Positions 16,272 to 24,846 are shown, counted from the first letter of the stretch. The stretch is 64,000 nt of DNA from an uncultured Clostridia bacterium (GCA_938034875.1 CALHND010000004.1:62001-126000); one strand, 5' to 3'. Numbers and translations are program-made. Notes: generated by a model from the sequence alone, not told the origin.

Positions 16272-16764
16272 CAGGATAGCGGTCTGTCCCGGTAGCTTTG
16301 ACCCAATTACTGTCGGACACCTTGATATTATAATGCGTGCTTCAAAGCTGTTTGACCATGTTATTGTTGTAGTTATGTCAAACGATTCAAAAAAATGCAT
16401 TTTTTTATCTGATGAGCGTGTTAAAATGATCGATGATGTAATAAATGATTGCAAATTATCAAATGTTTCAGTTGAAAGTTCTGACATGCTTCTTGCTGAC
16501 TACACAAGAGAAAAAAAGGCTACTACTATTATAAAGGGTTTACGCGCTGTATCTGATTTTGAGTATGAATTTCAGATGGCGCTTACCAATAAAAAGCTTA
16601 ATCCCAACGCTGATACGGTATTTCTTACATCGACGGCAGAAAATATGTTTCTTAGCTCAAGCGTTGTAAAATTAATAGCGTCACGAAATGGGGATATCAG
16701 CGGTTTTGTTCCCGCTGTAATTCACAATTATATTAAAAACAGACTTTCACGAAAGGGAGATTAA
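16264..16764 (+). CDS. coaD: Phosphopantetheine adenylyltransferase
   Basis: A 166-residue enzyme that makes dephospho-CoA from 4'-phosphopantetheine and ATP. It starts at ATG 16264 with IAVCPGSFDPITVGHLDI, containing the nucleotidyltransferase TxGH motif (here TVGH), and later has IIKGLRAVSDFEYEFQMA and the ISSS-like loop FLSSSVVK, both diagnostic for CoaD. A longer frame reaching back to 16153 is inside rsmD and is not used. The overlap with rsmD suggests translational coupling. Confidence 0.96.
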   Translation: MDSRIAVCPGSFDPITVGHLDIIMRASKLFDHVIVVVMSNDSKKCIFLSDERVKMIDDVINDCKLSNVSVESSDMLLADYTREKKATTIIKGLRAVSDFEYEFQMALTNKKLNPNADTVFLTSTAENMFLSSSVVKLIASRNGDISGFVPAVIHNYIKNRLSRKGD

Positions 16765-16769
16765 TTAAA

Positions 16770-17234
16770 ATGAATATGGAAGAATTACTTGACCAGTTGG
16801 ACGAAATGCTCGACAAATCAATGAAAATCCCGGGCGGAAAAAGCATCATTAATATTGAAAAATTCCGTATAGTTATTGATGACATTCGTCTAAATGTTCC
16901 CCAGGAAATTAAACAGGCTCGCGGCATTGTAGCCGACCGCGCCGAAATTATCGGAAACGCTAAAAAAGAGGCAGAGGCTATAATTCATAACGCTGAGGAA
17001 AGAGCACGCGCTATGATTGCCCAGGAGGAAATTTCAAAGCTTGCTCAGCAGAAAGCAAACGAAACTGTTGCACAGGCTCAGGCGAAATCTCGTGAAATGC
17101 GTAAGGCTGCACAGGATTTTGTTGAGGAAATTATGCGTCGTACAGATGAAAGCCTTACTGCTAATCTGAGCGAAGTTAGAAAAACTCGCCAAGCACTTAA
17201 ACCGGGAGTACCACCCGCAAACAGAGCTGAATAA
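16770..17234 (+). CDS. Coiled-coil protein, DivIVA/ATP-synthase-b-like
   Basis: A 154-residue soluble protein, five bases after coaD. Residues 1-60 contain IPGGKSIINIEKFRIVIDDIRLNVPQEI; the middle (65-120) is a long Ala/Glu/Lys/Gln-rich coiled coil (AKKEAEAIIHNAEERARAMI, then AQAQAKSREMRKAAQDF). The C-terminus is Pro-rich. Similar genes follow coaD in many Clostridia and are usually named after ATPase subunits only because of the coiled coil; there is no nucleotide-binding motif. A structural or cell-division/envelope role is possible but unproven. Confidence 0.75.
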   Translation: MNMEELLDQLDEMLDKSMKIPGGKSIINIEKFRIVIDDIRLNVPQEIKQARGIVADRAEIIGNAKKEAEAIIHNAEERARAMIAQEEISKLAQQKANETVAQAQAKSREMRKAAQDFVEEIMRRTDESLTANLSEVRKTRQALKPGVPPANRAE

Positions 17235-17302
17235 AATTGCTTTGTAAGATGCGTTATATTCGCGTTTTTAATTGATATCTTTTTGTAATGGGGGTAGTAT
17301 TT

Positions 17303-19129
17303 TTGCAGGACATTAATAACCTTTGTATGGGCTGCATGAATGAATTAGGAGAGGAAACCGTATGTCCGCACTGTGGGTTTGATATTTCTACGGAAAATCG
17401 AGAAGGCTATTTACCTTTAAAAACAGAACTTGACGGACGATACATTGTCGGTACGGTTGTTGATTGTAACGGTGAGGGTGCTACCTACATAGCTTGGGAT
17501 AAAAACAACGAAGTTTCGGTAAGAATTCGTGAATTTTATCCAGACAAGCTAGTATCACGCAACGAAGATGGCGTGAGCGTTAAAGTTTCAACTGATAATG
17601 ATCAGCTATTTAATGTTTATCTTGATGAATTCATTGATTTGGCAAGAAATCTTGCTGAATTTTCGGAATCATCAAACATTTTGGCAGTCACCGATATTTT
17701 TGAAGCAAATGGCACAGCGTATTACGTAACAGAAAACGTTAAGGCAATTACACTTAGAGAGTTTTTGCTCAGAAATGGCGGATTGCTCAACTGGGAGCAG
17801 TTTAAGCCACTGATTATGCCCGTTGTTTCAACATTGTCTGCATTGCACGCAAAGGGCATCATACATAGGGGAATTTCTCCCGAAACACTTTTAGTAGGTA
17901 GAGATGGAATTATCAGAATCGTCGGATTTTCTATCGCAAGTGCCCGTACCGAACATTCGGATATAGCTGCTCAACTTTATCCGGGTTATGCTGCTATTGA
18001 ACAATACGGATTTGACGAAAAACAGGGTACTTGGACAGACGTTTATGGTTTGACCGCAACAATATTTAGAGTTTTGGTTGGTAATCCGCCTCCCGAAGCT
18101 ACTGTGCGTGTTTCAAATGACCGAATGATTATTCCTGCTAAAATTGTTCAAACACTGCCTCAAAACGTACTTAACACTTTGGCAAAGGGACTTGCGATAC
18201 TTGCTGATGACCGTACAAAGAGTATGGAGAAGTTAAAAAGCAATCTTACTATTACTTCTACAAACACTGTCTCATCTACCGTTGTCGTTCCTGCTATCAA
18301 TAAAGTTCAGGCAGCGAATAATTCAAGCGATACTAATACGCAATCGAATAGTGATGAGGACAGCAATAAGAAGTACGTAATTATTGCTATTGCATTAACG
18401 GCTGTTATTCTTTTGGTTGTTTTATATTTTGTCTGGACGGCAATTATTTCGCCAAATATTTTTAACAAAGACGGAAATTCAAGTACAATTGAATCCTCTA
18501 GCATAATATCTTCTCAGATTGTATCTGAGCCGCCGGCTGATGGTGCTACAACTATTGTACCAAATTGTGTAGGCAAAAAACTCAGCGAAGTTCTTAGCGA
18601 TGTCAATACCGCTCTGACTCTTCAATTTACTGTTATTGAGAAAAACTACAGTAATGAATACGCAAGTAATACAATTTTCTATCAAAGTATTGAAGCCGGT
18701 AGTACTGTTGCAGAGGGAACGATTGTTGAAATCAAAATAAGCCTCGGTCCAAGCATGATTACAGTTCCGACTGTCAGAACCATGTCTCTTGAACAGGCTA
18801 AGCTTACTTTGGTTCACAGTGGATTCCAACTTGATAATATTACAGTAATGCAGAAAGATGATTCGACAATAGAGTTTGGTAAAATTGTAGGTACTGACAT
18901 AGAGAGTGGTCGATCTGTTTCGGCTGACAGCGCAATTATTATTTATCAAAGCAACCATGGCGCTCCCACTTCTAGTAAGCCGTCAGGTGGTGGTACAACA
19001 CCAAATAATCCTTCAAGCAAACCGTCATCGGGCTCGTCTAGTCCATCAAGCACATCCTCGGATGAAAGCTCTTCGAGTAATACGTCAACATCATCTGATT
19101 CATCCACAACAGATACTTCATCAACATAA
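17303..19129 (+). CDS. Membrane pseudokinase with zinc ribbon and two PASTA domains
   Basis: About 608 residues from TTG 17303, chosen because GGGGGT is well spaced before it while ATG 17288 has no binding site. Order: zinc ribbon (CMGC, then CPHC, residues 8-25), Ser/Thr kinase fold (about 45-310), linker, one membrane helix (about 358-384), two PASTA repeats (about 415-550), Ser/Thr-rich tail. The kinase fold has lost its catalytic residues: HRD is HRG (188-190), DFG is GFS (208-210), and the VAIK lysine appears as Arg in VSVRIREF. So it should not phosphorylate. PASTA domains bind peptidoglycan fragments in active relatives (PrkC, PknB), so this is probably a cell-wall sensor or scaffold. 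Confidence 0.85.
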   Translation: MQDINNLCMGCMNELGEETVCPHCGFDISTENREGYLPLKTELDGRYIVGTVVDCNGEGATYIAWDKNNEVSVRIREFYPDKLVSRNEDGVSVKVSTDNDQLFNVYLDEFIDLARNLAEFSESSNILAVTDIFEANGTAYYVTENVKAITLREFLLRNGGLLNWEQFKPLIMPVVSTLSALHAKGIIHRGISPETLLVGRDGIIRIVGFSIASARTEHSDIAAQLYPGYAAIEQYGFDEKQGTWTDVYGLTATIFRVLVGNPPPEATVRVSNDRMIIPAKIVQTLPQNVLNTLAKGLAILADDRTKSMEKLKSNLTITSTNTVSSTVVVPAINKVQAANNSSDTNTQSNSDEDSNKKYVIIAIALTAVILLVVLYFVWTAIISPNIFNKDGNSSTIESSSIISSQIVSEPPADGATTIVPNCVGKKLSEVLSDVNTALTLQFTVIEKNYSNEYASNTIFYQSIEAGSTVAEGTIVEIKISLGPSMITVPTVRTMSLEQAKLTLVHSGFQLDNITVMQKDDSTIEFGKIVGTDIESGRSVSADSAIIIYQSNHGAPTSSKPSGGGTTPNNPSSKPSSGSSSPSSTSSDESSSSNTSTSSDSSTTDTSST

Positions 19130-19132
19130 TTT

Positions 19133-19163
19133 AAAACAGTGGCAGAAATGCCACTGTTTTTTT
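19133..19163 (+). terminator. Terminator of the pseudokinase gene
   Basis: AAAACAGTGGCA pairs with TGCCACTGTTTT around GAAA, followed by TTTA, four bases after the stop codon. Confidence 0.88.
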
Positions 19164-19168
19164 ATACA

Positions 19169-19205
19169 AAAAAAGCACCGCTAATGTATAAACAATTGCG
19201 GTGCT
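19169..19205 (-). terminator. Terminator of glyS
   Basis: On the - strand AGCACCGC (19198-19205) pairs with GCGGTGCT (19174-19181), followed by TTTTTTT. It faces the pseudokinase terminator, closing the convergent pair. Confidence 0.85.
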
Positions 19206-19226
19206 AATTTTATATATGATATTTAA

Positions 19227-20636
19227 TTAAAACTCAAGCTTGTTATCAATATAAGCCTTTAGGTCATCAATTTTAATTCTTTCCTGCTGCATTGAATCTC
19301 TGTCTCTAACAGTTACACAACCGTCTTCTTCGCTTTCAAAATCATAGGTTATGCAAATAGGTGTACCTATTTCATCTTCACGACGGTAGCGTTTTCCAAT
19401 TGAACCTGCATCGTCAAAATCAACCATAAAGCTTTTTGCAAGCTGCTGATGAATAGCTGCTGCTTTTTCGCTAAGCTTTTTTGAAAGCGGTAGAATAGCA
19501 GCTTTGAACGGTGCAAGAGCAGGGTGGAGACGCAAAACAACGCGAGTGTCATTCTTTTCTGCATCAATAACTTCTTCGTCATATGCATCGCATAAAAACG
19601 CAAGAACTGAACGTTCAACACCGAGAGAAGGTTCAATTACATAAGGAATGTAATGCTCGTTCTTTTCCTGATCAAAGTATGTTAGATCTTTACCGGAATG
19701 CTCAGCGTGTTGTGACAGGTCGTAGTCGGTACGATCTGCTACACCCCATAATTCACCCCAACCAAATGGGAACAAAAATTCAAAGTCAGTAGTAGCTTTG
19801 GAATAGAAGCACAGTTCTTCGGGGTCGTGGTCGCGTAAACGCAAATTTTCATCTTTTATTCCAAGTGAAAGCAGCCAGTTGTGGCAGAAGTTGCGCCAAT
19901 ACTGGAACCATTCTAAATCAGTACCAGGCTGGCAGAAAAATTCGAGTTCCATTTGTTCAAATTCACGCACGCGGAAAATAAAGTTGCCGGGGGTAATTTC
20001 GTTACGAAATGATTTTCCTATTTGTCCTATGCCAAACGGAAGCTTTTTGCGGCTTGCACGCTGTACATTTGCAAAGTTAACAAAAATGCCCTGTGCAGTT
20101 TCCGGACGAAGATATACAGTATTTTTTGCATCTTCAGTAACACCCTGGAATGTTTTAAACATGAGGTTGAACTGACGGATGTCTGTAAAATTGTGCTTTC
20201 CGCAAGTGGGGCAGGGAATGTTAATTTCTTCAATGTAATCTTTCATTTCCTGCTGTGAAAATGCATCGATTGGCTTGTTTAGGGTAACACCATTTTCTGC
20301 TGTCCAGTCTTCAATAAGCTTGTCAGCACGGAAACGCTCTTTACATTCACGGCAGTCCATAAGCGGATCAGAAAATCCACCCAGGTGTCCGGATGCAACC
20401 CAAGTTTGGGGGTTCATAAGTATAGCAGAGTCAAGTCCTACATTGTACTGGTTTTCCTGTACAAACTTTTTCCACCATGCTTTTTTAACATTGTTTTTAA
20501 GCTCGGCACCTAAAGGGCCGTAATCCCATGTATTAGCTAAACCGCCATAAATTTCAGACCCGGGAAATATAAAACCGCGTCCTTTACACAATGCAACAAT
20601 TTTATCCATTGTCTTATCGCTGTTATTCATTTTCAT
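19227..20636 (-). CDS. glyS: Glycyl-tRNA synthetase, dimeric (alpha2) type
   Basis: A 469-residue class II synthetase of the single-chain homodimer kind. Near the N-terminus it has the family GRGFIFPGSEIYGGLANTWDYGPLG. The class II motifs are seen as FRNEITP and FRVREFEQMELEFF (motif 2) and PSLGVERSVLAFL (motif 3). The C-terminal anticodon domain follows (LAPFKAAILPL). It attaches glycine to tRNA-Gly. It is single-gene, with its own promoter (20668-20696); no T-box was seen in the short leader. Bacteria with GlyQ and GlyS chains lack this form. Confidence 0.95.
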   Translation of the reverse strand: MKMNNSDKTMDKIVALCKGRGFIFPGSEIYGGLANTWDYGPLGAELKNNVKKAWWKKFVQENQYNVGLDSAILMNPQTWVASGHLGGFSDPLMDCRECKERFRADKLIEDWTAENGVTLNKPIDAFSQQEMKDYIEEINIPCPTCGKHNFTDIRQFNLMFKTFQGVTEDAKNTVYLRPETAQGIFVNFANVQRASRKKLPFGIGQIGKSFRNEITPGNFIFRVREFEQMELEFFCQPGTDLEWFQYWRNFCHNWLLSLGIKDENLRLRDHDPEELCFYSKATTDFEFLFPFGWGELWGVADRTDYDLSQHAEHSGKDLTYFDQEKNEHYIPYVIEPSLGVERSVLAFLCDAYDEEVIDAEKNDTRVVLRLHPALAPFKAAILPLSKKLSEKAAAIHQQLAKSFMVDFDDAGSIGKRYRREDEIGTPICITYDFESEEDGCVTVRDRDSMQQERIKIDDLKAYIDNKLEF

Positions 20637-20667
20637 TCAACACCTTTTACAAACAGTAATAAATAAT

Positions 20668-20696
20668 ATAATAGTTTATTGTTAAAATAAAGTCAA
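20668..20696 (-). promoter_or_regulatory. Promoter of glyS
   Basis: On the - strand TTGACT (20691-20696) and TATTAT (20668-20673) are 17 bases apart. Confidence 0.7.
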
Positions 20697-20744
20697 GTCT
20701 ATTGTAATATTAGGCTATTGGAGACTATAATAAAGCAAAAATAC

Positions 20745-20773
20745 TTTACAAATATAAAATTCTGTGATATAAT
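20745..20773 (+). promoter_or_regulatory. Promoter of rpsO
   Basis: TTTACA (20745-20750) and TATAAT (20768-20773) are 17 bases apart. The resulting leader of about 100 bases contains the hairpin at 20802-20840. Confidence 0.8.
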
Positions 20774-20801
20774 ACCAAATGTTCGTAATTCTGTGTTAGG
20801 G

Positions 20802-20840
20802 GAGTATGCCGTTTTAACGGAATCACCGTTCCCCATACTC
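20802..20840 (+). promoter_or_regulatory. rpsO leader hairpin, probable S15 autoregulation site
   Basis: GAGTATG pairs with CATACTC, enclosing CCGTTTTAACGG, which can itself fold and can alternatively pair AACGG with CCGTT. Ribosomal protein S15 binds folded leaders of its own mRNA in several bacterial groups and blocks translation. The fold is seen; S15 binding is inferred. Confidence 0.55.
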
Positions 20841-20876
20841 GGTTTTATCGAGAATATTTTAGAAGAGGTGAAAATA

Positions 20877-21140
20877 ATGATTAAAGAAGAAAAAACCGCT
20901 ATAATGCAGGAGCACGCTGCTCACGAAGGTGACACAGGCTCTCCTGAAGTACAGATTGCTGTACTGACAAAGCGTATCGCTGACCTTACCGAGCATCTTA
21001 AGGTTCACAAGAATGACCACCATTCTCGTCGTGGCCTTCACAAAATGGTTGGTCATCGTCGTAATCTCCTTGCATACCTTCATAATAAGGATGTAGAGAG
21101 ATATCGTGCTATCATTGCAAAGCTAGGTATCCGTAAGTAA
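20877..21140 (+). CDS. rpsO: 30S ribosomal protein S15
   Basis: An 87-residue protein of normal S15 length, starting MIKEEKTAIMQEHAAHEGDT and carrying the conserved SPEVQIAVLTKRI, DHHSRRGLHKMVGHRRNLL and YRAIIAKLGIRK blocks. ATG 20877 follows GAGGTG; the longer frame starting 20718 would run through the promoter and leader and is rejected. It binds 16S rRNA early in assembly of the small subunit platform. The rpsO-pnp order is widespread in bacteria. Confidence 0.97.
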   Translation: MIKEEKTAIMQEHAAHEGDTGSPEVQIAVLTKRIADLTEHLKVHKNDHHSRRGLHKMVGHRRNLLAYLHNKDVERYRAIIAKLGIRK

Positions 21141-21149
21141 TACCGCATC

Positions 21150-21186
21150 GCAGACCGATTGTGCTAAAATAATCGGTCTGCTTTTT
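21150..21186 (+). terminator. Terminator of rpsO
   Basis: GCAGACCGATT pairs with AATCGGTCTGC around a ten-base loop, followed by TTTTTG. Confidence 0.88.
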
Positions 21187-21216
21187 GCTTTCTTTGGACA
21201 CAATGATTTAGTAAAT

Positions 21217-21308
21217 ACGGGGTCCAACAACGGTTTTTAGCAGTGAATTGTTTGTCGAATTAATGAATTTCGACAAAGAATTTATTGCTAAACCCCGAAA
21301 GACCCCGT
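21217..21308 (+). promoter_or_regulatory. Long leader hairpin of pnp
   Basis: Three stacked pairings enclose each other: ACGGGGTC (21217-21224) with GACCCCGT (21301-21308); CGG..TTTAGCA with TGCTAAACCCCG; and TGAATT-TTTGTCGAA with TTCGACAAA-AATTTA around a short loop. The result is one imperfect double-stranded arm of about 35 pairs ending 27 bases before the start codon. In E. coli the pnp leader forms a long stem that RNase III cuts, allowing PNPase to control its own message; a similar loop is suggested here. Confidence 0.6.
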
Positions 21309-21335
21309 AAAAATAAAATTTACGGAGGTAAAAAA

Positions 21336-23528
21336 ATGTTTGAAAACTACAAGGTTTATGAAACCACTCTTGCAGGCAGACCACTTAAGCTTGAAACAGG
21401 CAAAATGGCTCAGCTTGCAAACGCATCTGTATTGGTAACTTACGGTGAAACATCAGTTCTTTGTAATGTTACCGCTTCTGCCAAGCCGCGCGACGGTGTA
21501 GATTTTTTCCCGTTGTCTGTCGATTATGAGGAAAAAATGTACTCTGTCGGTCGCATTCCCGGCTCTTTTCAGAGACGTGAAAGCAGACCCAGCGAAAAAG
21601 CTATATTAGCTTCACGCTGCATTGACCGCCCTATCCGTCCGCTTTTCCCAAAGGATATGAGAAACGACTGCTCGGTAGTTGCAACCGTTATGTCGGTTGA
21701 CCCTGATTGCAGTCCTGAAATTGCCGCTATGATCGGTGTTTCTGCTGCTATTGCTATTTCGAATATTCCCTGGGATGGCCCTATCAGCGGTGTTAAGGTT
21801 GGACTTGTTGATAACGAAATCGTTATTAACCCGACTCTTGAACAGCGTGAAAAGAGCAAGATGGATGTTACAGTTGCTTCTACTGCTGATTTAGTAGCAA
21901 TGATTGAAGCTGGTGCTGACGAAATTGATGACGATGTAATGTTCGAAGCAATAATGAAGGGCCATGAGGTAAACAAGGAAGTTGTTGCTTTCATTAACGG
22001 CATCGTTGCTGAAATAGGAAAGCCTAAGTTTGCATTTGAATCAAATGATCCCGATCCTGTAATTCTTGCTGAAATTGAAGAATTCTGCATTGAGGATGTT
22101 AAAAAAGCTCTTGATACCGATGACAAACTTGTTCGTGACGCTGCTTTATTGCCAATTTACGCTGCTGTTCATGAAAAGTTTGACGAGCGCTTTGAAGGTA
22201 AGGAATCCAAGCTCGATGAAATTATGTATCTAGTACAGAAACATGTTGTAAGAGCTTGGCTTAAGGATGAGAAGAAGCGTGTTGACGGACGCGGTATTGA
22301 TGAAATTCGTCCGCTTAATGCACAAGTTGATCTTCTCCCGAGAGTTCACGGATCAGGTATGTTTACTCGCGGTCAAACACAGGTTCTTTCAATCGCAACT
22401 CTTGCTCCCATGGCTAATGCACAAAGACTTGACGGCATTGATGAGCAGGTTGAAAAGCGCTATATTCATCACTACAATTTCCCGTCATACTCTGTTGGAG
22501 AGACAAAGCCGTCAAGAGGCCCCGGTCGCCGCGAAATCGGCCACGGTGCACTTGCTGAAAAAGCACTTCTCCCAGTAATTCCGGCTATTGAAGATTTCCC
22601 ATACGCTATTCGCGTCGTATCTGAGGTTCTTTCTTCTAACGGTTCTACCTCTCAGGGTTCTATATGCGGTTCTACACTTGCTCTTATGGCAGCCGGTGTA
22701 CCGATTAAAGCTCCTGTTGCAGGTATTTCCTGTGGCCTTATTACAGGCGATAACGGCGAATTTATGACAATGGTTGACATTCAGGGTCTTGAGGACTTCT
22801 ATGGCGATATGGACTTTAAGGTTGCAGGTACTCACAACGGTATCACTGCTATCCAGATGGATCTTAAGATACACGGTCTTACACCTGAAATCATTAAGGA
22901 AGCACTCAGCAAAACTCACAAAGCTCGTAATTATATACTTGATGAAGTCATGATGAAGTGCATTTCTGAGCCTCGCGCAGAGCTTTCTCCGTTTGCACCG
23001 AAGATGATTACAACCCAGATCAGCCCAGACAAAATCGGTGATGTTATTGGTAAGCAGGGTAAGGTTATTCAGAAACTCCAGGATCAATTTGATTGCACAA
23101 TCAACATTGAAGAAGATGGTAGAATTTACATTTCTACTCTCGATCTTGCTAAAGCTGAAGCTGCTAAAGAAGTCATCAGCATGATTGCTAACGGACCTGA
23201 AGTTGGAGCATTTTACCGCGGTGTTGTTACTCGCGTCATGGACTTTGGAGCATTTGTTGAAATTGCACCTGGTATTGAGGGTCTTGTTCACATTTCAAAG
23301 CTTGATGTTAAACGCACTGAAAAAGTAGAAGATGTTGTTTCTGTTGGCGACCAAATCAAGGTAAAGGTTACTGAAATTGACGACCGTGACAGAGTTAATC
23401 TTTCTCGTCGCGACGCATTGATTGAACTTGACGGTATGGTACCTGAGAACGATATCAGCAGTGAGGATCGTCCGCAAAGAAATAACAACGGCAGACGCCC
23501 TTTCAATTCAGGAAAAAAACGTGACTAA
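21336..23528 (+). CDS. pnp: Polyribonucleotide nucleotidyltransferase (PNPase)
   Basis: A 730-residue 3'-5' exoribonuclease that degrades RNA with phosphate. Domains in order: first RNase PH fold (about 10-145), helical linker, second RNase PH fold (about 310-540, with the catalytic region GSTSQGSICGSTLALMAAG), KH domain (KIGDVIGKQGKVIQKLQ, about 555-610) and S1 RNA-binding domain (GVVTRVMDFGAFVEIAPG, about 625-690), then a short basic tail. ATG 21336 follows TACGGAGGT; the longer frame from 21285 lies inside the leader hairpin. It forms a trimer and acts in RNA decay. Confidence 0.97.
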   Translation: MFENYKVYETTLAGRPLKLETGKMAQLANASVLVTYGETSVLCNVTASAKPRDGVDFFPLSVDYEEKMYSVGRIPGSFQRRESRPSEKAILASRCIDRPIRPLFPKDMRNDCSVVATVMSVDPDCSPEIAAMIGVSAAIAISNIPWDGPISGVKVGLVDNEIVINPTLEQREKSKMDVTVASTADLVAMIEAGADEIDDDVMFEAIMKGHEVNKEVVAFINGIVAEIGKPKFAFESNDPDPVILAEIEEFCIEDVKKALDTDDKLVRDAALLPIYAAVHEKFDERFEGKESKLDEIMYLVQKHVVRAWLKDEKKRVDGRGIDEIRPLNAQVDLLPRVHGSGMFTRGQTQVLSIATLAPMANAQRLDGIDEQVEKRYIHHYNFPSYSVGETKPSRGPGRREIGHGALAEKALLPVIPAIEDFPYAIRVVSEVLSSNGSTSQGSICGSTLALMAAGVPIKAPVAGISCGLITGDNGEFMTMVDIQGLEDFYGDMDFKVAGTHNGITAIQMDLKIHGLTPEIIKEALSKTHKARNYILDEVMMKCISEPRAELSPFAPKMITTQISPDKIGDVIGKQGKVIQKLQDQFDCTINIEEDGRIYISTLDLAKAEAAKEVISMIANGPEVGAFYRGVVTRVMDFGAFVEIAPGIEGLVHISKLDVKRTEKVEDVVSVGDQIKVKVTEIDDRDRVNLSRRDALIELDGMVPENDISSEDRPQRNNNGRRPFNSGKKRD

Positions 23529-23535
23529 TTAAATT

Positions 23536-23574
23536 AAAAAGTCCTGCGGATCAAAATTCCGCAGGACTTTTTTT
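23536..23574 (+). terminator. Terminator of pnp
   Basis: AAAAAGTCCTGCGGA pairs with TCCGCAGGACTTTTT around a seven-base loop, with T7. The A-rich left arm lets it work for the opposing ywlG gene as well. Confidence 0.92.
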
Positions 23575-23583
23575 AGGCGTTTT

Positions 23584-24138
23584 TTATCCTAAATTTTCAT
23601 CATAATGTGCACGCTGGCCGCCAATATATTTTGGTCTAGTACGAGCCGCAAGCAACACTGCATGACCGATAGTTGTAACTGTAAGCCTAACCGGTACAGC
23701 TACCTTTTTTAAATGCATACCAATTAATGTTCCGCCTATGTCCAAGCCGGCATCAGCTTTAATTTCTTCAACCGCTACAGGATTATTGAACGTTGTATAT
23801 GCCGCTGTTGCAAATGAGCCACCCGCCTTTGGCTGCGGAACAACATTTACGATATCCGAGCAGGGAACTGCATCGCGTTCAATAATTATAGCTCTGTTTA
23901 AGTGTTCACAGCATTGAGCTGCTACAAATATTCCGTGAGCTGTTGCTGTTTTATAAATAGCATCAAATATAACATTTGCAATGTCAACACTTGAATAAGT
24001 TCCTATTTTTTGTCCGGCCACCTCGCTCGATGAGCAGCCGACAACTAAAATTTGGCCTTCGTGAAGTGAAGCAGCAGAAATAATTTCCTCTGTTGCTTTT
24101 TTTGCTTCTTCTCGAATCATATCAAGCATTAAATTCAC
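23584..24138 (-). CDS. UPF0340/YwlG family protein
   Basis: A 184-residue soluble protein of the YwlG (DUF436) family. Conserved stretches include EGQILVVGCSSSEVAGQKIG, CCEHLNRAIIIERDA and VNVVPQPKAGGSFATAAY, plus IGGTLIGMHLKKVAVPVRL. The family is widespread in Firmicutes and has no settled function. Its start overlaps the folT stop by four bases, so both are made from one message under the tetrahydrofolate riboswitch. That suggests, without proof, a role tied to folate or one-carbon metabolism in this organism. Confidence 0.85.
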   Translation of the reverse strand: MNLMLDMIREEAKKATEEIISAASLHEGQILVVGCSSSEVAGQKIGTYSSVDIANVIFDAIYKTATAHGIFVAAQCCEHLNRAIIIERDAVPCSDIVNVVPQPKAGGSFATAAYTTFNNPVAVEEIKADAGLDIGGTLIGMHLKKVAVPVRLTVTTIGHAVLLAARTRPKYIGGQRAHYDENLG

Positions 24139-24683
24139 CTTATCTTTTTATTTTTAGGCAGCTTTTTGAAAGCAGTATCAAAAATGTATAAATACCTAAA
24201 TATAATTATTTCTGCAATTGCAGTTACTGCAAATTGCGGTAATCTGGAAATCATTATAGTAGTAAAATCTCCACCGTAAAGAAGCGTAATACACAATGTA
24301 TTTAGTATAAGTGTACATAGTATGCCACTTAAAAAAACAGCTAATAAAATATTTATCATTTTGCGGTTTTTATAAAGGAATATTCCGAAAATAAGTCCAA
24401 CGACTGCGGCGGTAGCAGTAAAGCCAAAATAATACGGTCCAAAAGGGAAGAGCATTGCACCAATAAAATCACCAAGTGCCGCCGCAATAATACTACCGAT
24501 ACAACCATATCGGTATGCTATCAGTGCAACAGGTAAAAAACCCAAAGTGATTTTAATATTCCATGTGTTTATTGCCAAAAACCTATCAAAAACTATTTCC
24601 ATGGAAATAAGCATTGAAATTACAACAATATCAATTAAATTAATACCACGAAAACTAAATCTTGACCTAAAAAATTCTTTCAT
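24135..24683 (-). CDS. folT: Folate ECF transporter S component
   Basis: A 182-residue membrane protein with about six helices, the size and layout of an ECF substrate-binding (S) subunit. The family pattern is clear: RFLAINTWNIKITLGFLPVALIA, then AALGDFIGAMLFPFGPYYFGF. It captures folate outside the cell and works with a shared ECF energy module encoded elsewhere. The message carries a tetrahydrofolate riboswitch, which independently supports the folate call. AAGGAGG is placed correctly before ATG 24683. Confidence 0.9.
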   Translation of the reverse strand: MKEFFRSRFSFRGINLIDIVVISMLISMEIVFDRFLAINTWNIKITLGFLPVALIAYRYGCIGSIIAAALGDFIGAMLFPFGPYYFGFTATAAVVGLIFGIFLYKNRKMINILLAVFLSGILCTLILNTLCITLLYGGDFTTIMISRLPQFAVTAIAEIIIFRYLYIFDTAFKKLPKNKKIR

Positions 24684-24751
24684 AAAATAATACCTCCTTA
24701 TAATACATCCGTTTAGCTGTAATTATAAGAAGATATAATCCTTTTATATAA

Positions 24752-24846
24752 CCAGCGGGATGCGATCTGCTCATCGCAAGAAAACTTTTCGTTCGCGCGA
24801 CAACTCCCCGTTCACGCGACACTTAACGCTTGCAGATCTACTCTGT
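24752..24846 (-). ncRNA. Tetrahydrofolate (THF) riboswitch
   Basis: Read on the - strand, the sequence contains the THF riboswitch landmarks: AGAGTAGAT at the start, GCGTTAAGTGTC, GAACGGGGAGTTGTC, GCGCGAACGAAAAG, and the closing GATCGCATCCCGCTGG. Stems pair GTCGCGTGAAC with the GTTGTCGCGCG part, and CTGCAAGCG with TTGCGATGAGCAG. It lies between the promoter and folT; excess tetrahydrofolate should reduce uptake and YwlG production. No T-run terminator follows, so control is probably on translation start. Confidence 0.92.

Noticed and set aside
22512..23291. Open frame of 259 residues on the - strand inside pnp
   Set aside because: Lies fully opposite the KH and PNPase coding part, has Cys/Asn-rich nonsense composition, and no ribosome binding site.
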